NCBI GenBank assembly: GCA_946886375.1
Contig: CAMPIL010000007.1
Location: forward strand, 1-23,877
DNA length: 23,877 bases
Source: an uncultured Phycisphaerales bacterium
GTDB taxonomy: Bacteria; Planctomycetota; Phycisphaerae; Phycisphaerales; SM1A02
Direction of reading: 5' to 3'
The notes beneath the pieces are model-generated. The model was not told the DNA's origin. It searched no databases and saw only the letters and a program-made list of their open reading frames with translations. Shown here one piece after another: positions 5,719 to 12,895 of this stretch. A program made the translations under genes and the position numbers. How positions within the stretch are numbered: the stretch's first letter is position 1; each line of letters opens with the position of its first letter.

Positions 5719-8256
5719 ATGTTTGACCTGTCCCTGCGTGCGTTGCTGCTGCTGACGACCCTTTCGGTTTCCGCCATTGTTCGTGCGGATGAGGACAACG
5801 CTGATCAAGAGTGCTGGGTGCAGCACGTGCAGCAGGCGCGGAATCGGCCGGCCGCCAAGCCCTGGGATGAAGCCACCGGCCGCGACTTGCGCAATTTTCC
5901 GCCCGACCGCGTTGTCGACTATCTGCACATGAAACTGCAGATGCGGTTTGAGAACCTCAACGACCAGAAGTTCACCGCGTTCGAAACGCTCACCGTCGCG
6001 CCGATCGGCAAGGACACCGCTTCCTTGAAACTTGACGCGGTGGGTTTGAAGATCGTCAGCGTGAAACTCACCGGCAATCCTGTGGAATTTTCGCACGATG
6101 GCGAACACCTCATGCTGCGCTTCGACCCGCCATTGGCGAAGGACAAGAAGCACGACATCGCCATCGAATACGTGTGCGATCATCCGACCGACGGCATGAC
6201 GTTCACGCCCTATTCGCCTGATGCTCCGCAGTATTCCGCCGAGGTGCACACGCAAGGCGAATCGGAAACGAATCGGCACTGGTTTGTCGCGCACGACTTC
6301 CCCAACGAACGCATGAGCACGGAACTTATCGTGGACGTGCCGGCGGGGTACTCCGTATCAAGCAACGGAAAACTGGTTTCCAATCTCACCAGCGGCGATC
6401 GCGCGGTGTGGCACTACCTGCAGGAGAAACCGCACGTTTCGTACCTCGTATCGCTGATCATCGGCAAATTCGACATTGTTGAGATTCCGCACGCGCGCGT
6501 GCCGATGAAGGTCTGGGTGCCGCAGGGACTGGCCGACCAGGTCATGCAGACCTACGGCCGCACGGGCGAGATGATCGACCTGTTCGAGCAGAAGTTCGGC
6601 GTGCCCTTTCCGTGGGATCGCTACGACCAGTTGTGCGCAAAGAACTTCCACGCCGGCGGCATGGAAAACACTTCGGCCACCACGATGTATCCCACAGCCA
6701 TTCTCGACAAGACCGCGCTGCTGGACAGCGACCTGGACGGCCTGATTGCGCACGAACTGTGTCACCAATGGACCGGCGACTACATCACCTGCAAGAGTTG
6801 GGAGCATATCTGGCTCAATGAAGGCTGGGCGACCTATGGCAGCGCACTGTGGAACGAGCAGCGCTATGGACCGGACGGTTACCTTGATTCCATACGCGGC
6901 AGTTTCAACGTCGCGCGGCGCGACAGGACCACCAACGATCTGCCCATGGTCTCGCCGATTTACGACAATCCGCGCGAGCCGTTCAGCCGTGCCGCCAACC
7001 CGTATCCCAAGGGCTCATCGATTCTGCACATGCTGCGCATGATGCTGGGCGATGAGGTTTTCTGGAAGGGCACGCAACTGTACATGAGCCGGCACGGCCT
7101 GGGCGTCGCGGAGACCAACGACTTCCGTTACGCGATGGAAGAAGCCTCGGGTCTTGGCCTGGAGTGGTTCTTCGAGCAGTGGTGTTATCGTCCCGGCTCG
7201 CCTGAATTGAATGTCAAGGTGCAGTACGACGGTGAGAAGCGCGAACTCGCTGTGAACGTCGAGCAGGCGCAGAAAATCGACGCCGCCACGCCTGCGTTCC
7301 GGTTCGCGCTGCCTGTCGTGGCCCGTACGGCGAGCGGCGACCGAACATTCACCATTGACGTTCGCGAGAAAACCACCAGTTTCACCACTGTGCTTGATGG
7401 TCCGCCCACCATTATTGCGGTCGATCCGAACCTGCACGTCCTCAAGACCATCACCGTGGAAAAGCCGTTGGCGATGTGGATCGAGCAGGCCAAGAATGGC
7501 CCGACGATTGCTGCGCGTCATGAAGCCATTGACGCACTGGGCAAAACCGATTCGCCTGAAACCATCGCGATCCTGGCGGAGTTCATCCGCGATGACAAGT
7601 TGCGGTACACCCTTCGCAACTCAGCTGTGGATGCGCTGGCGCAATACGGATCGACCGAGGCGAAGGAACTGCTGTACACGATCGCCCGGGATGGTGTTGC
7701 CGAGGCGCGCGTGCGATCCAACCTCGTTGAGAAATTGCGCAAGTACGAGAAGGACAAGGTCATGGACCTGCTGTCGGAGTTTGCGGACAAGGACGCAAGT
7801 TACGCGACCCGCGTCGCAGCGATTGAAGGCCTGGCGGAGATCAAGGCCAAGGAAAAGGCAGATTTGCTGCTGTCGCTGGTGGAGTTCAAGAGCCAGCACG
7901 ATCAGGTCCGCAATGCCGCCCTGCGGGCCTTGACGGATTTGGATGAGCCGCGCGCCCTGGACCTTGCCGTGAAGTACTCTGCGTACGGATACGTCGATCG
8001 CTCCCGACCGACGGCGATCGGATGCGTGAGCCGGCTGGCCAAGCACGATCAGGACAAGGCCGTCACGCTGCTGCTGCAACTGCTGAACGATCCGGAATCG
8101 CGTTGCGTGGGCGCGGCGGCAAGCGCGCTGGCCGATATTGGCGATGACCGTGCGGTAGAGCCGCTGACCGCCATGTCACAGTCGCATCGCGATCCGGAAA
8201 TGCGATCTCGCGCGGAAGGCTGGCTGAAACGTTTGAAGGAGAAGAAACCGGCGTAG
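5719..8256 (+). CDS. Secreted M1-family aminopeptidase with C-terminal HEAT repeats
   Basis: This 845-residue protein starts with a Sec signal peptide (hydrophobic LRALLLLTTLSVSAIV, cleavage after VRA near residue 23), so it acts in the periplasm or outside. The M1 catalytic set is complete: GGMEN at 313-317 binds the substrate amino terminus, HELCH at 345-349 with E368 (18 residues later, in NEGW) bind zinc, and the YPKGS stretch near residue 430 supplies the transition-state Tyr. M1 enzymes remove N-terminal residues from peptides. From about residue 585 to the end, four to six alpha-helical HEAT-like repeats (AIDALG, AVDALAQYG, AIEGLAEI, AALRALTDL, AASALADIGD) replace the usual C-terminal domain. 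AGGAGG at 5709-5714 lies 4 nt before the ATG. The gene is divergent from pyrG and convergent with kdsB. Confidence 0.94.
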   Translation: MFDLSLRALLLLTTLSVSAIVRADEDNADQECWVQHVQQARNRPAAKPWDEATGRDLRNFPPDRVVDYLHMKLQMRFENLNDQKFTAFETLTVAPIGKDTASLKLDAVGLKIVSVKLTGNPVEFSHDGEHLMLRFDPPLAKDKKHDIAIEYVCDHPTDGMTFTPYSPDAPQYSAEVHTQGESETNRHWFVAHDFPNERMSTELIVDVPAGYSVSSNGKLVSNLTSGDRAVWHYLQEKPHVSYLVSLIIGKFDIVEIPHARVPMKVWVPQGLADQVMQTYGRTGEMIDLFEQKFGVPFPWDRYDQLCAKNFHAGGMENTSATTMYPTAILDKTALLDSDLDGLIAHELCHQWTGDYITCKSWEHIWLNEGWATYGSALWNEQRYGPDGYLDSIRGSFNVARRDRTTNDLPMVSPIYDNPREPFSRAANPYPKGSSILHMLRMMLGDEVFWKGTQLYMSRHGLGVAETNDFRYAMEEASGLGLEWFFEQWCYRPGSPELNVKVQYDGEKRELAVNVEQAQKIDAATPAFRFALPVVARTASGDRTFTIDVREKTTSFTTVLDGPPTIIAVDPNLHVLKTITVEKPLAMWIEQAKNGPTIAARHEAIDALGKTDSPETIAILAEFIRDDKLRYTLRNSAVDALAQYGSTEAKELLYTIARDGVAEARVRSNLVEKLRKYEKDKVMDLLSEFADKDASYATRVAAIEGLAEIKAKEKADLLLSLVEFKSQHDQVRNAALRALTDLDEPRALDLAVKYSAYGYVDRSRPTAIGCVSRLAKHDQDKAVTLLLQLLNDPESRCVGAAASALADIGDDRAVEPLTAMSQSHRDPEMRSRAEGWLKRLKEKKPA

Positions 8257-8307
8257 GCCGGCCTGCGCGGCTTGCGAACGCGCTTATCAGTTGGAGCGGA
8301 ATTGGAC

Positions 8308-9039
8308 TTATTCCTGAGTCGTAAACCGCCGGACAAATTCTTCGTACTGCTCCGGCGTGTCGATGCCATGGAAATGGGCTTCGCCTACTGCAACAGCGAT
8401 CTTGTAGCCGTGCTCCAGCACGCGCAGTTGCTCCAGTTTTTCGGCCTGCTCCAGCGGCGTCGGCGCTAGCGATGCGTAGACCTGCAGAAACTCGCGGCGA
8501 TAGACGTACAAACCCACGTGCTTCAGCGGAATCGCCTGACCAGCCCCGTCGCGATCGAACGGGATCTGTGAGCGAGAGAAATACAGCGCGCGGCACTGTC
8601 GATCGATCACAACTTTGACGATGTTCGGGTCGGATGGACTTTCATCCGGTGCAAAGGGCGACGCAAGCGTTGCCATCGGACAATCCGCATGGTCGCGCAG
8701 TGTTTGAACCGCCAAGTCAATCAAAGACGGCTCAATCTCCGGTTCATCGCCTTGCACATTGACGATGATCTGGGCGTCATAATGCGCCACCGCCTCGGCG
8801 ATCCGGCTGGTGCCGTTGGAATGATCGCGGCGCGTCATGATCGCCTGGCCTCCAAACTCCTGGACAGCATTCACGATTCGCTCATCATCCGCAGCAATGA
8901 TGACCCGGTCGATGAGTTTCGCCTGGCTTGCGCGTTCGTGCACGTGTTGAATCAGCGGCTTGCCCGTGCGGTCCGCGAGCATCTTGCCGGGAAAGCGCAC
9001 CGAATCAAACCGTGCCGGGATGATCGCAATGGCGGTCAA
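8308..9039 (-). CDS. kdsB: 3-deoxy-manno-octulosonate cytidylyltransferase (CMP-KDO synthetase)
   Basis: KdsB activates KDO with CTP to give CMP-KDO for the inner core of lipopolysaccharide. The 243-residue length is normal. Signature motifs are present: IPARFDSVRFPGK at the N-terminus (nucleotide site), NVQGDEPEIEP in the middle, and KHVGLYVYRREFL near residue 175. The start is TTG at 9039: the family motif begins 5 residues later and no ATG lies between. No ribosome binding site is evident. The start lies 18 nt after the stop of the upstream TPR gene on the same strand, so the two are probably co-transcribed and translation may be coupled. Together with gmhA at 15637 it implies a KDO/heptose-containing envelope glycolipid. 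Confidence 0.94.
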   Translation of the reverse strand: MTAIAIIPARFDSVRFPGKMLADRTGKPLIQHVHERASQAKLIDRVIIAADDERIVNAVQEFGGQAIMTRRDHSNGTSRIAEAVAHYDAQIIVNVQGDEPEIEPSLIDLAVQTLRDHADCPMATLASPFAPDESPSDPNIVKVVIDRQCRALYFSRSQIPFDRDGAGQAIPLKHVGLYVYRREFLQVYASLAPTPLEQAEKLEQLRVLEHGYKIAVAVGEAHFHGIDTPEQYEEFVRRFTTQE

Positions 9040-9057
9040 AGGATTTGGAATCGCCGC

Positions 9058-10608
9058 TCAACTCTGCTCGTTGCCGCCGGTCAGGTCGCGGATCAGTTGA
9101 TCGACTTCCTTACGGCGGATGCGGATGTCGCGGTAGGTGATGTTCTTGCGCGCGATCGTCGAGCAGATTTCCAGCGCTTCCTTGGCATGCTCGACTGAAC
9201 GCTCCATTCTGGCGAATTCCATAAGCGAAACCATGAGGTCATAGCGGACATCCAGTTCGCGGTCGCGTTCAGTGACGTCGATCGCTGCGAGGGCTTCCTT
9301 GAATTCGCTGATCGCTTCGTTATGCCAACCCTCGGCTTCAAAGCATCTGCCAAGCAGATGCCCTGCGCGGACGCGCAACTTAGGCTCGTCCTTCGCGGCC
9401 TGCAGCGCGCCCATGGCGTTTTCGAGATGGCCCAACGCGAATTCGACTTCGCCCAGGCGCATCTTCAGCGGCCGATCGGTGGGGTATTTGCTGACGCGTT
9501 CGTTGATTTCCGCAGACTCAAGTTCCATCAATTTGCGCTTGGCCGCCTCCACCTGTGCCTGAAGTGATTCATCTGCGGGAGCGGCCTCGCGCTTGGCCTG
9601 CAGCGCATCGTATTCGCGACGCGCCTGCTCTATGCGAATGTCGCCCGCCGCCATTCGAAATCGATATTCGCCCGTTTCCTTGAATCCGCGCATGTATACG
9701 TCATGCGCCAATTGCTCGTTCGGAGGCGACCCCTGCTTCTTGAGCAGTTGCGCGTACAGGTTGATGTTGTCGGGCACCTTCGGGTTCTGCTCGTACTGAT
9801 CCCTGGCCCGCGTCAAATTGCGCTGTTCCGTCGATTCGCTGGCGACAATCGCTTCCGATTCAATCAGTTGCCGCTGCTTGTCAGCGTCCTTGACAAACTG
9901 GCGGAATCCGCCCTCCTTGCCCGCGGCGCGTTCATAGCCGCCTTGATCCATCGCCCGCTGGGCGGAAAGGTCCTTCAATTCGTGATCGAGCGCTGCGTCG
10001 GTCGGGTCGAGTTCCTTGGCTTTCTGCAGCGCAAGGATGGCCTCGTTCCACGCCTCGACTTGTTTGAAGTGTTCCTTCAATTGCACAAGTTGGCCGCGTC
10101 CAATTTTCTTCTGCTTGAGCACCACGTTCAGGACGCGCTGCGCGATCCACTTGCCGAATTCGCGCTGCCCGGCCTTGATGGCGGTCTCAAGCGTCTTCAC
10201 CGCGAGGGAGGCATTGAGAATGTCCTTCATCCATGCGAACTCAGCCGCAGCGAATTTGCTCACAGCCGAGGCGTCTTCCAGGCTGCGAATTTCCTTGCCC
10301 GTGGCAGGTTTGCCCTGCTTGTTCATGTGCTTGACGCCGACTTCCCACATCGCCTCGTGCGCGGGCATCGAATCCGGATCGAGTTTGATGCCGTTGGCGT
10401 AACTCCACAAGGCGCCGTCGAAGTTGTAGGTGTCGGCGTAGGTGCGGGCGTGATCGAACCACTTGCGGGCCTTTTCAGGCTGGGGCTCAAAGCCGTTGCC
10501 GCTTCCCGCCGGGCCAGCGGCCATCGGCTCGCCAGCGTCGGAGCGTGAGGCCGGGCCGCCCTCGCCACTCGATGATTTCTTCCAACCGAATAACGCCACG
10601 CGGCCCAT
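9058..10608 (-). CDS. TPR-repeat protein, cytosolic
   Basis: This 516-residue protein has no signal peptide or membrane segment. Tetratricopeptide units are visible near residues 50-80 (ARTYADTYNFDGALWSYANG), 185-205 (AWNEAILALQKAKELDPTDA), 385-410 (EFALGHLENAMGALQAAKDE) and 415-440 (GRCFEAEGWHNEAISEFKEA). A charged, coiled-coil-like stretch (REYDALQAKREAAPADESLQ and on) lies near 330-375. The first 45 residues are Gly/Ser/Pro-rich and probably disordered. The role is probably as an interaction scaffold; the partner is unknown. ATG 10608 has GAGAGG directly before it with no spacer; GTG three codons later would have the better 9-nt spacing. It is followed at 18 nt by kdsB. Confidence 0.88.
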   Translation of the reverse strand: MGRVALFGWKKSSSGEGGPASRSDAGEPMAAGPAGSGNGFEPQPEKARKWFDHARTYADTYNFDGALWSYANGIKLDPDSMPAHEAMWEVGVKHMNKQGKPATGKEIRSLEDASAVSKFAAAEFAWMKDILNASLAVKTLETAIKAGQREFGKWIAQRVLNVVLKQKKIGRGQLVQLKEHFKQVEAWNEAILALQKAKELDPTDAALDHELKDLSAQRAMDQGGYERAAGKEGGFRQFVKDADKQRQLIESEAIVASESTEQRNLTRARDQYEQNPKVPDNINLYAQLLKKQGSPPNEQLAHDVYMRGFKETGEYRFRMAAGDIRIEQARREYDALQAKREAAPADESLQAQVEAAKRKLMELESAEINERVSKYPTDRPLKMRLGEVEFALGHLENAMGALQAAKDEPKLRVRAGHLLGRCFEAEGWHNEAISEFKEALAAIDVTERDRELDVRYDLMVSLMEFARMERSVEHAKEALEICSTIARKNITYRDIRIRRKEVDQLIRDLTGGNEQS

Positions 10609-10765
10609 CCTCTCAGTTCAGTGATTCACGCCCTGCTGATTCCGGCCTGAAGTTGCCTGCGGTTGCACGCGCAAAGTGCGCGTAGTCTCAAAATATGGCA
10701 GTGCAGCGTGCTGGTCAATCATACCGCGCTGGCTGGGACTGCGATTGATGCGTAGCATAATTCTC

Positions 10766-11281
10766 ATGGCGATCAAACCGGCTGAGTTGATGATCCTTCG
10801 CTATCCCGAGCCCGCGCTTCGCGCTCGCGCCAATGCTCTGCCGAAGATCGACGACCAGGTGCGGCAGGTCGCCGAGCGCATGATCGAATTGATGCACGAG
10901 GCCGAGGGGGTCGGTCTGGCCGCGCCGCAGGTCGGCCTTGGATGGCGCATGTTCGTCACCAACGTGCCGGATGAGGGGGGCGACCGCGTGTATATCAACC
11001 CATCGCTCACCCAATTCAGCAGGGACACCGGCGTCTTCGAGGAAGGCTGCCTCAGCCTGCCGGGTCTCCGCGCTGAAATCACCCGCCCCAAGGCAGTCAC
11101 GATCACCGCCACCGACCTTGAGGGCAAGCCGGTCATGCGCACCAGCGACGGTTTTGCTGCGCGGGTCTGGCAGCACGAGTTTGATCACCTCAACGGCGTG
11201 CTGATCCTTGATCGTCTGGACTCCGCCGAGCGGCAGGCTCTGCGGCAATCGCTGCGCATGAAACTGGCGATGGGCGGCTGA
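10766..11281 (+). CDS. def: Peptide deformylase
   Basis: Def removes the formyl group from the initiator methionine of new proteins. The 171-residue product has all three family motifs: GVGLAAPQ (48-55), EGCLS (93-97, Cys95 as a metal ligand) and HEFDH (137-141, two His ligands and the catalytic Glu). The frame is open further upstream to 10676, but the family usually begins shortly before the strand L-x-I-L-R-Y-P, so ATG 10766 is chosen; ATG 10790 is the shortest option. No ribosome binding site precedes 10766; instead CATAAT, a -10-like hexamer, sits at 10756-10761. fmt follows after 54 nt on the same strand, the common def-fmt pairing. Confidence 0.94.
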   Translation: MAIKPAELMILRYPEPALRARANALPKIDDQVRQVAERMIELMHEAEGVGLAAPQVGLGWRMFVTNVPDEGGDRVYINPSLTQFSRDTGVFEEGCLSLPGLRAEITRPKAVTITATDLEGKPVMRTSDGFAARVWQHEFDHLNGVLILDRLDSAERQALRQSLRMKLAMGG

Positions 11282-11321
11282 AACAGCGGCCGTCGCGCGA
11301 TTTCGCATCGTTCAGTTTTCG

Positions 11322-11327
11322 GATAAT
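11322..11327 (+). promoter_or_regulatory. -10-like box directly before fmt
   Basis: GATAAT (5 of 6 to the -10 consensus) ends 8 nt before the fmt ATG, and there is no purine-rich ribosome binding site between them. If used, transcription would begin at or next to the A of the ATG, giving a leaderless message. No clear -35 box is seen. Confidence 0.3.
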
Positions 11328-11335
11328 CTCCGCCC

Positions 11336-12253
11336 ATGCGGTTAGTGTACTTCGGCTCCGGCGAATTTGGTCTGCCCACGTTGCGTCGGCTGGTTGAGGT
11401 TCACGACATCGCGCTTGTCGTCACGCAGCCCGATCGCCCGGCCGGCCGCAATCGCGCGTTGACGGCAACGCCCATCGGCGAATTCGCCGCCACGCGCGGG
11501 TTGCCCATCATCAAGCCGCTGCGGGTCAATGATCCCGATGTCGTGCAGCAGATTCACAGCGTCAATGCCGACGCATATGTTGTGATCGCCTTCGGCCAAA
11601 AACTGGGTCCGGATTTGCTCGACGGTCATTTTGCGATCAACCTTCATGGTTCACTGCTTCCCAAGTATCGAGGCGCTGCTCCCATTCAATGGGCGATGAT
11701 CAGCGGCGAGCGTGAAACCGGCGTGAGCGTAATCGGACTCAGTGATCGAATGGATGCAGGCCCCATCTACGCCCAACGGTCGACGGTGATTCAGGCCACG
11801 GAAACCGCTGGCGAACTTCATGATCGCCTGGCGCTGATCGGTCCCGACGCCGTGCTTGAGGTTCTCGCCACGCGTGAGCAGCATCGATTGATTCCGCAGC
11901 AGCAGGATGAACGATTGGCAAGCAAGGCTCCAAAATTGTCAAAGAGCGACGGCACCGTGCGTTTTGACCAACCTGCGTTCGACGTCGCGCGGCGGATTCA
12001 CGGCCTGACGCCGTGGCCCGGCTGCACGGTGCGCTTGCAAGACCGCACGCTGCGCCTCGCACGAGTCATGTCATTGGACAAGACGGCGTCGACGGCCGCG
12101 GCTGGCGAAATCCTTGACGATTTCACGATTGCCTGCTCGCCCGGCTCAATTCGATTGATTGAAGTTCAACCGCCCGGCGGCAAGGTGATGTCGTTCGACG
12201 CCTATCGCAATGGCCAGCCCGCGAGGCCGGGCATGAAACTGGAACCGCTATGA
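11336..12253 (+). CDS. fmt: Methionyl-tRNA formyltransferase
   Basis: Fmt transfers a formyl group from 10-formyl-tetrahydrofolate to Met-tRNA(fMet) so that translation can start. The 305-residue length fits. The Rossmann-like N-terminal domain starts RLVYFGSGEFGLPTLRRL; the catalytic block INLHGSLLPKYRGAAPIQWA holds N102 and H104, and D140 lies in DRMDAGPIY, completing the Asn-His-Asp set. The C-terminal OB-like domain begins near residue 205 (KLSKSDGTVRFDQPA, then RIHGLTPWPG). It follows def and overlaps the next gene by 4 nt (ATGA), so the three probably form one unit. Confidence 0.95.
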   Translation: MRLVYFGSGEFGLPTLRRLVEVHDIALVVTQPDRPAGRNRALTATPIGEFAATRGLPIIKPLRVNDPDVVQQIHSVNADAYVVIAFGQKLGPDLLDGHFAINLHGSLLPKYRGAAPIQWAMISGERETGVSVIGLSDRMDAGPIYAQRSTVIQATETAGELHDRLALIGPDAVLEVLATREQHRLIPQQQDERLASKAPKLSKSDGTVRFDQPAFDVARRIHGLTPWPGCTVRLQDRTLRLARVMSLDKTASTAAAGEILDDFTIACSPGSIRLIEVQPPGGKVMSFDAYRNGQPARPGMKLEPL

Positions 12254-12822
12254 CGTGGATCGCAGGCTCGCTTTGGGATCTGATCGTGCCGCGCTCCAAG
12301 CGGCCGCAGCGAAACGGCGTGACGCCGGCGGACAAGAAACCTGCCCGACGCGCGGATCGTCAGCCGGTGAATGCTGCGCCGACTGTGACCGGCGCGGCAC
12401 GGGCAAAAAAATCTTCAATGCAGGACCGCTACGACGCGCTGGTGGAGGAGATGAAGGCCGCCTACAACGTGCGCGTGCGCAAATGGCGCAAGAGTTCCAG
12501 CGGCGTCGCGTGGACGATTCGGTATATTCGTTCGGGCCGGGTGGTGAAGTTGATCGAGGCCCCGTACCCGCGCGGCCCGATGAGTTGCGCGATCTTTCTG
12601 CACGAGATCGGCCATCACGCCATCGGTTTGGGCGTATACAAGCCGCGGTGCCTTGAGGAATTCCACGTCTGGGTGTGGGCGCTGGACAAGATGCGCGAGC
12701 AGGGCTTCAACGTCACGCCGGCTGTTGAGAAGCGCATGGAGCGATCAATGCGTTACGCGATCGCCAAGGCCAGACGCCGCGGCATCCGGGAGGTGCCGGC
12801 CGAATTGCAGCAATACCTCTGA
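12250..12822 (+). CDS. Small HEXXH metallopeptidase-like protein coupled to fmt
   Basis: The ATG overlaps the fmt stop (ATGA), so translation is probably coupled. The 190-residue product has a basic, Pro/Ala-rich, probably flexible first 55 residues (SKRPQRNG, DKKPARRADR), then a compact part with a zincin motif, FLHEIGHHAIG: HEIGH at 118-122 plus H123. Two acidic residues (E136, E137 in CLEEFHVW) lie 14-15 residues later and could give the third zinc ligand, as in ImmA/IrrE- or SprT-like minimal proteases. The C-terminus is basic (MRYAIAKARRRGIREV). There is no signal peptide, so it is cytosolic. The substrate is unknown; the link to def and fmt makes a role near N-terminal processing thinkable but unproven. 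It could also be a non-catalytic metal protein. Confidence 0.8.
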   Translation: MTWIAGSLWDLIVPRSKRPQRNGVTPADKKPARRADRQPVNAAPTVTGAARAKKSSMQDRYDALVEEMKAAYNVRVRKWRKSSSGVAWTIRYIRSGRVVKLIEAPYPRGPMSCAIFLHEIGHHAIGLGVYKPRCLEEFHVWVWALDKMREQGFNVTPAVEKRMERSMRYAIAKARRRGIREVPAELQQYL

Positions 12823-12835
12823 AGTTTTTCTTTTT
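12790..12835 (+). terminator. Weak candidate terminator after the def-fmt unit
   Basis: GAGGT (12790-12794) can pair with ACCTC (12815-12819), enclosing a second small hairpin (ATTGC/GCAAT). After a 5-nt gap come two runs of five T (12825-12829 and 12831-12835). The stem lies over the last codons of the HEXXH gene and is short, so this is only a tentative terminator. Confidence 0.3.
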
Positions 12836-12839
12836 CTGG

Positions 12840-12867
12840 TTGCCCGCATCACCTTCGCCACTACACT
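12840..12867 (+). promoter_or_regulatory. Possible promoter for the dockerin-type secreted protein
   Basis: TTGCCC (12840-12845, 4 of 6) and TACACT (12862-12867, 4 of 6) are 16 nt apart, giving a start near 12874 and a 20-nt leader containing AGGAGG. It directly follows the T-rich end of the def-fmt unit, which fits a new transcription unit. Confidence 0.4.
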
Positions 12868-12895
12868 GAAAGCGTCAAATTTTTCAGGAGGCGAG

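Noticed and set aside
9703..10548. 281-codon plus-strand frame opposite the TPR gene
   Set aside because: Antisense shadow; the minus-strand TPR pattern is clear and the plus-strand product has no recognisable features.
12653..12895. Upstream extension of the dockerin-type protein to 12653
   Set aside because: It overlaps the HEXXH gene in another frame and would bury the signal peptide that starts at 12896 after AGGAGG.
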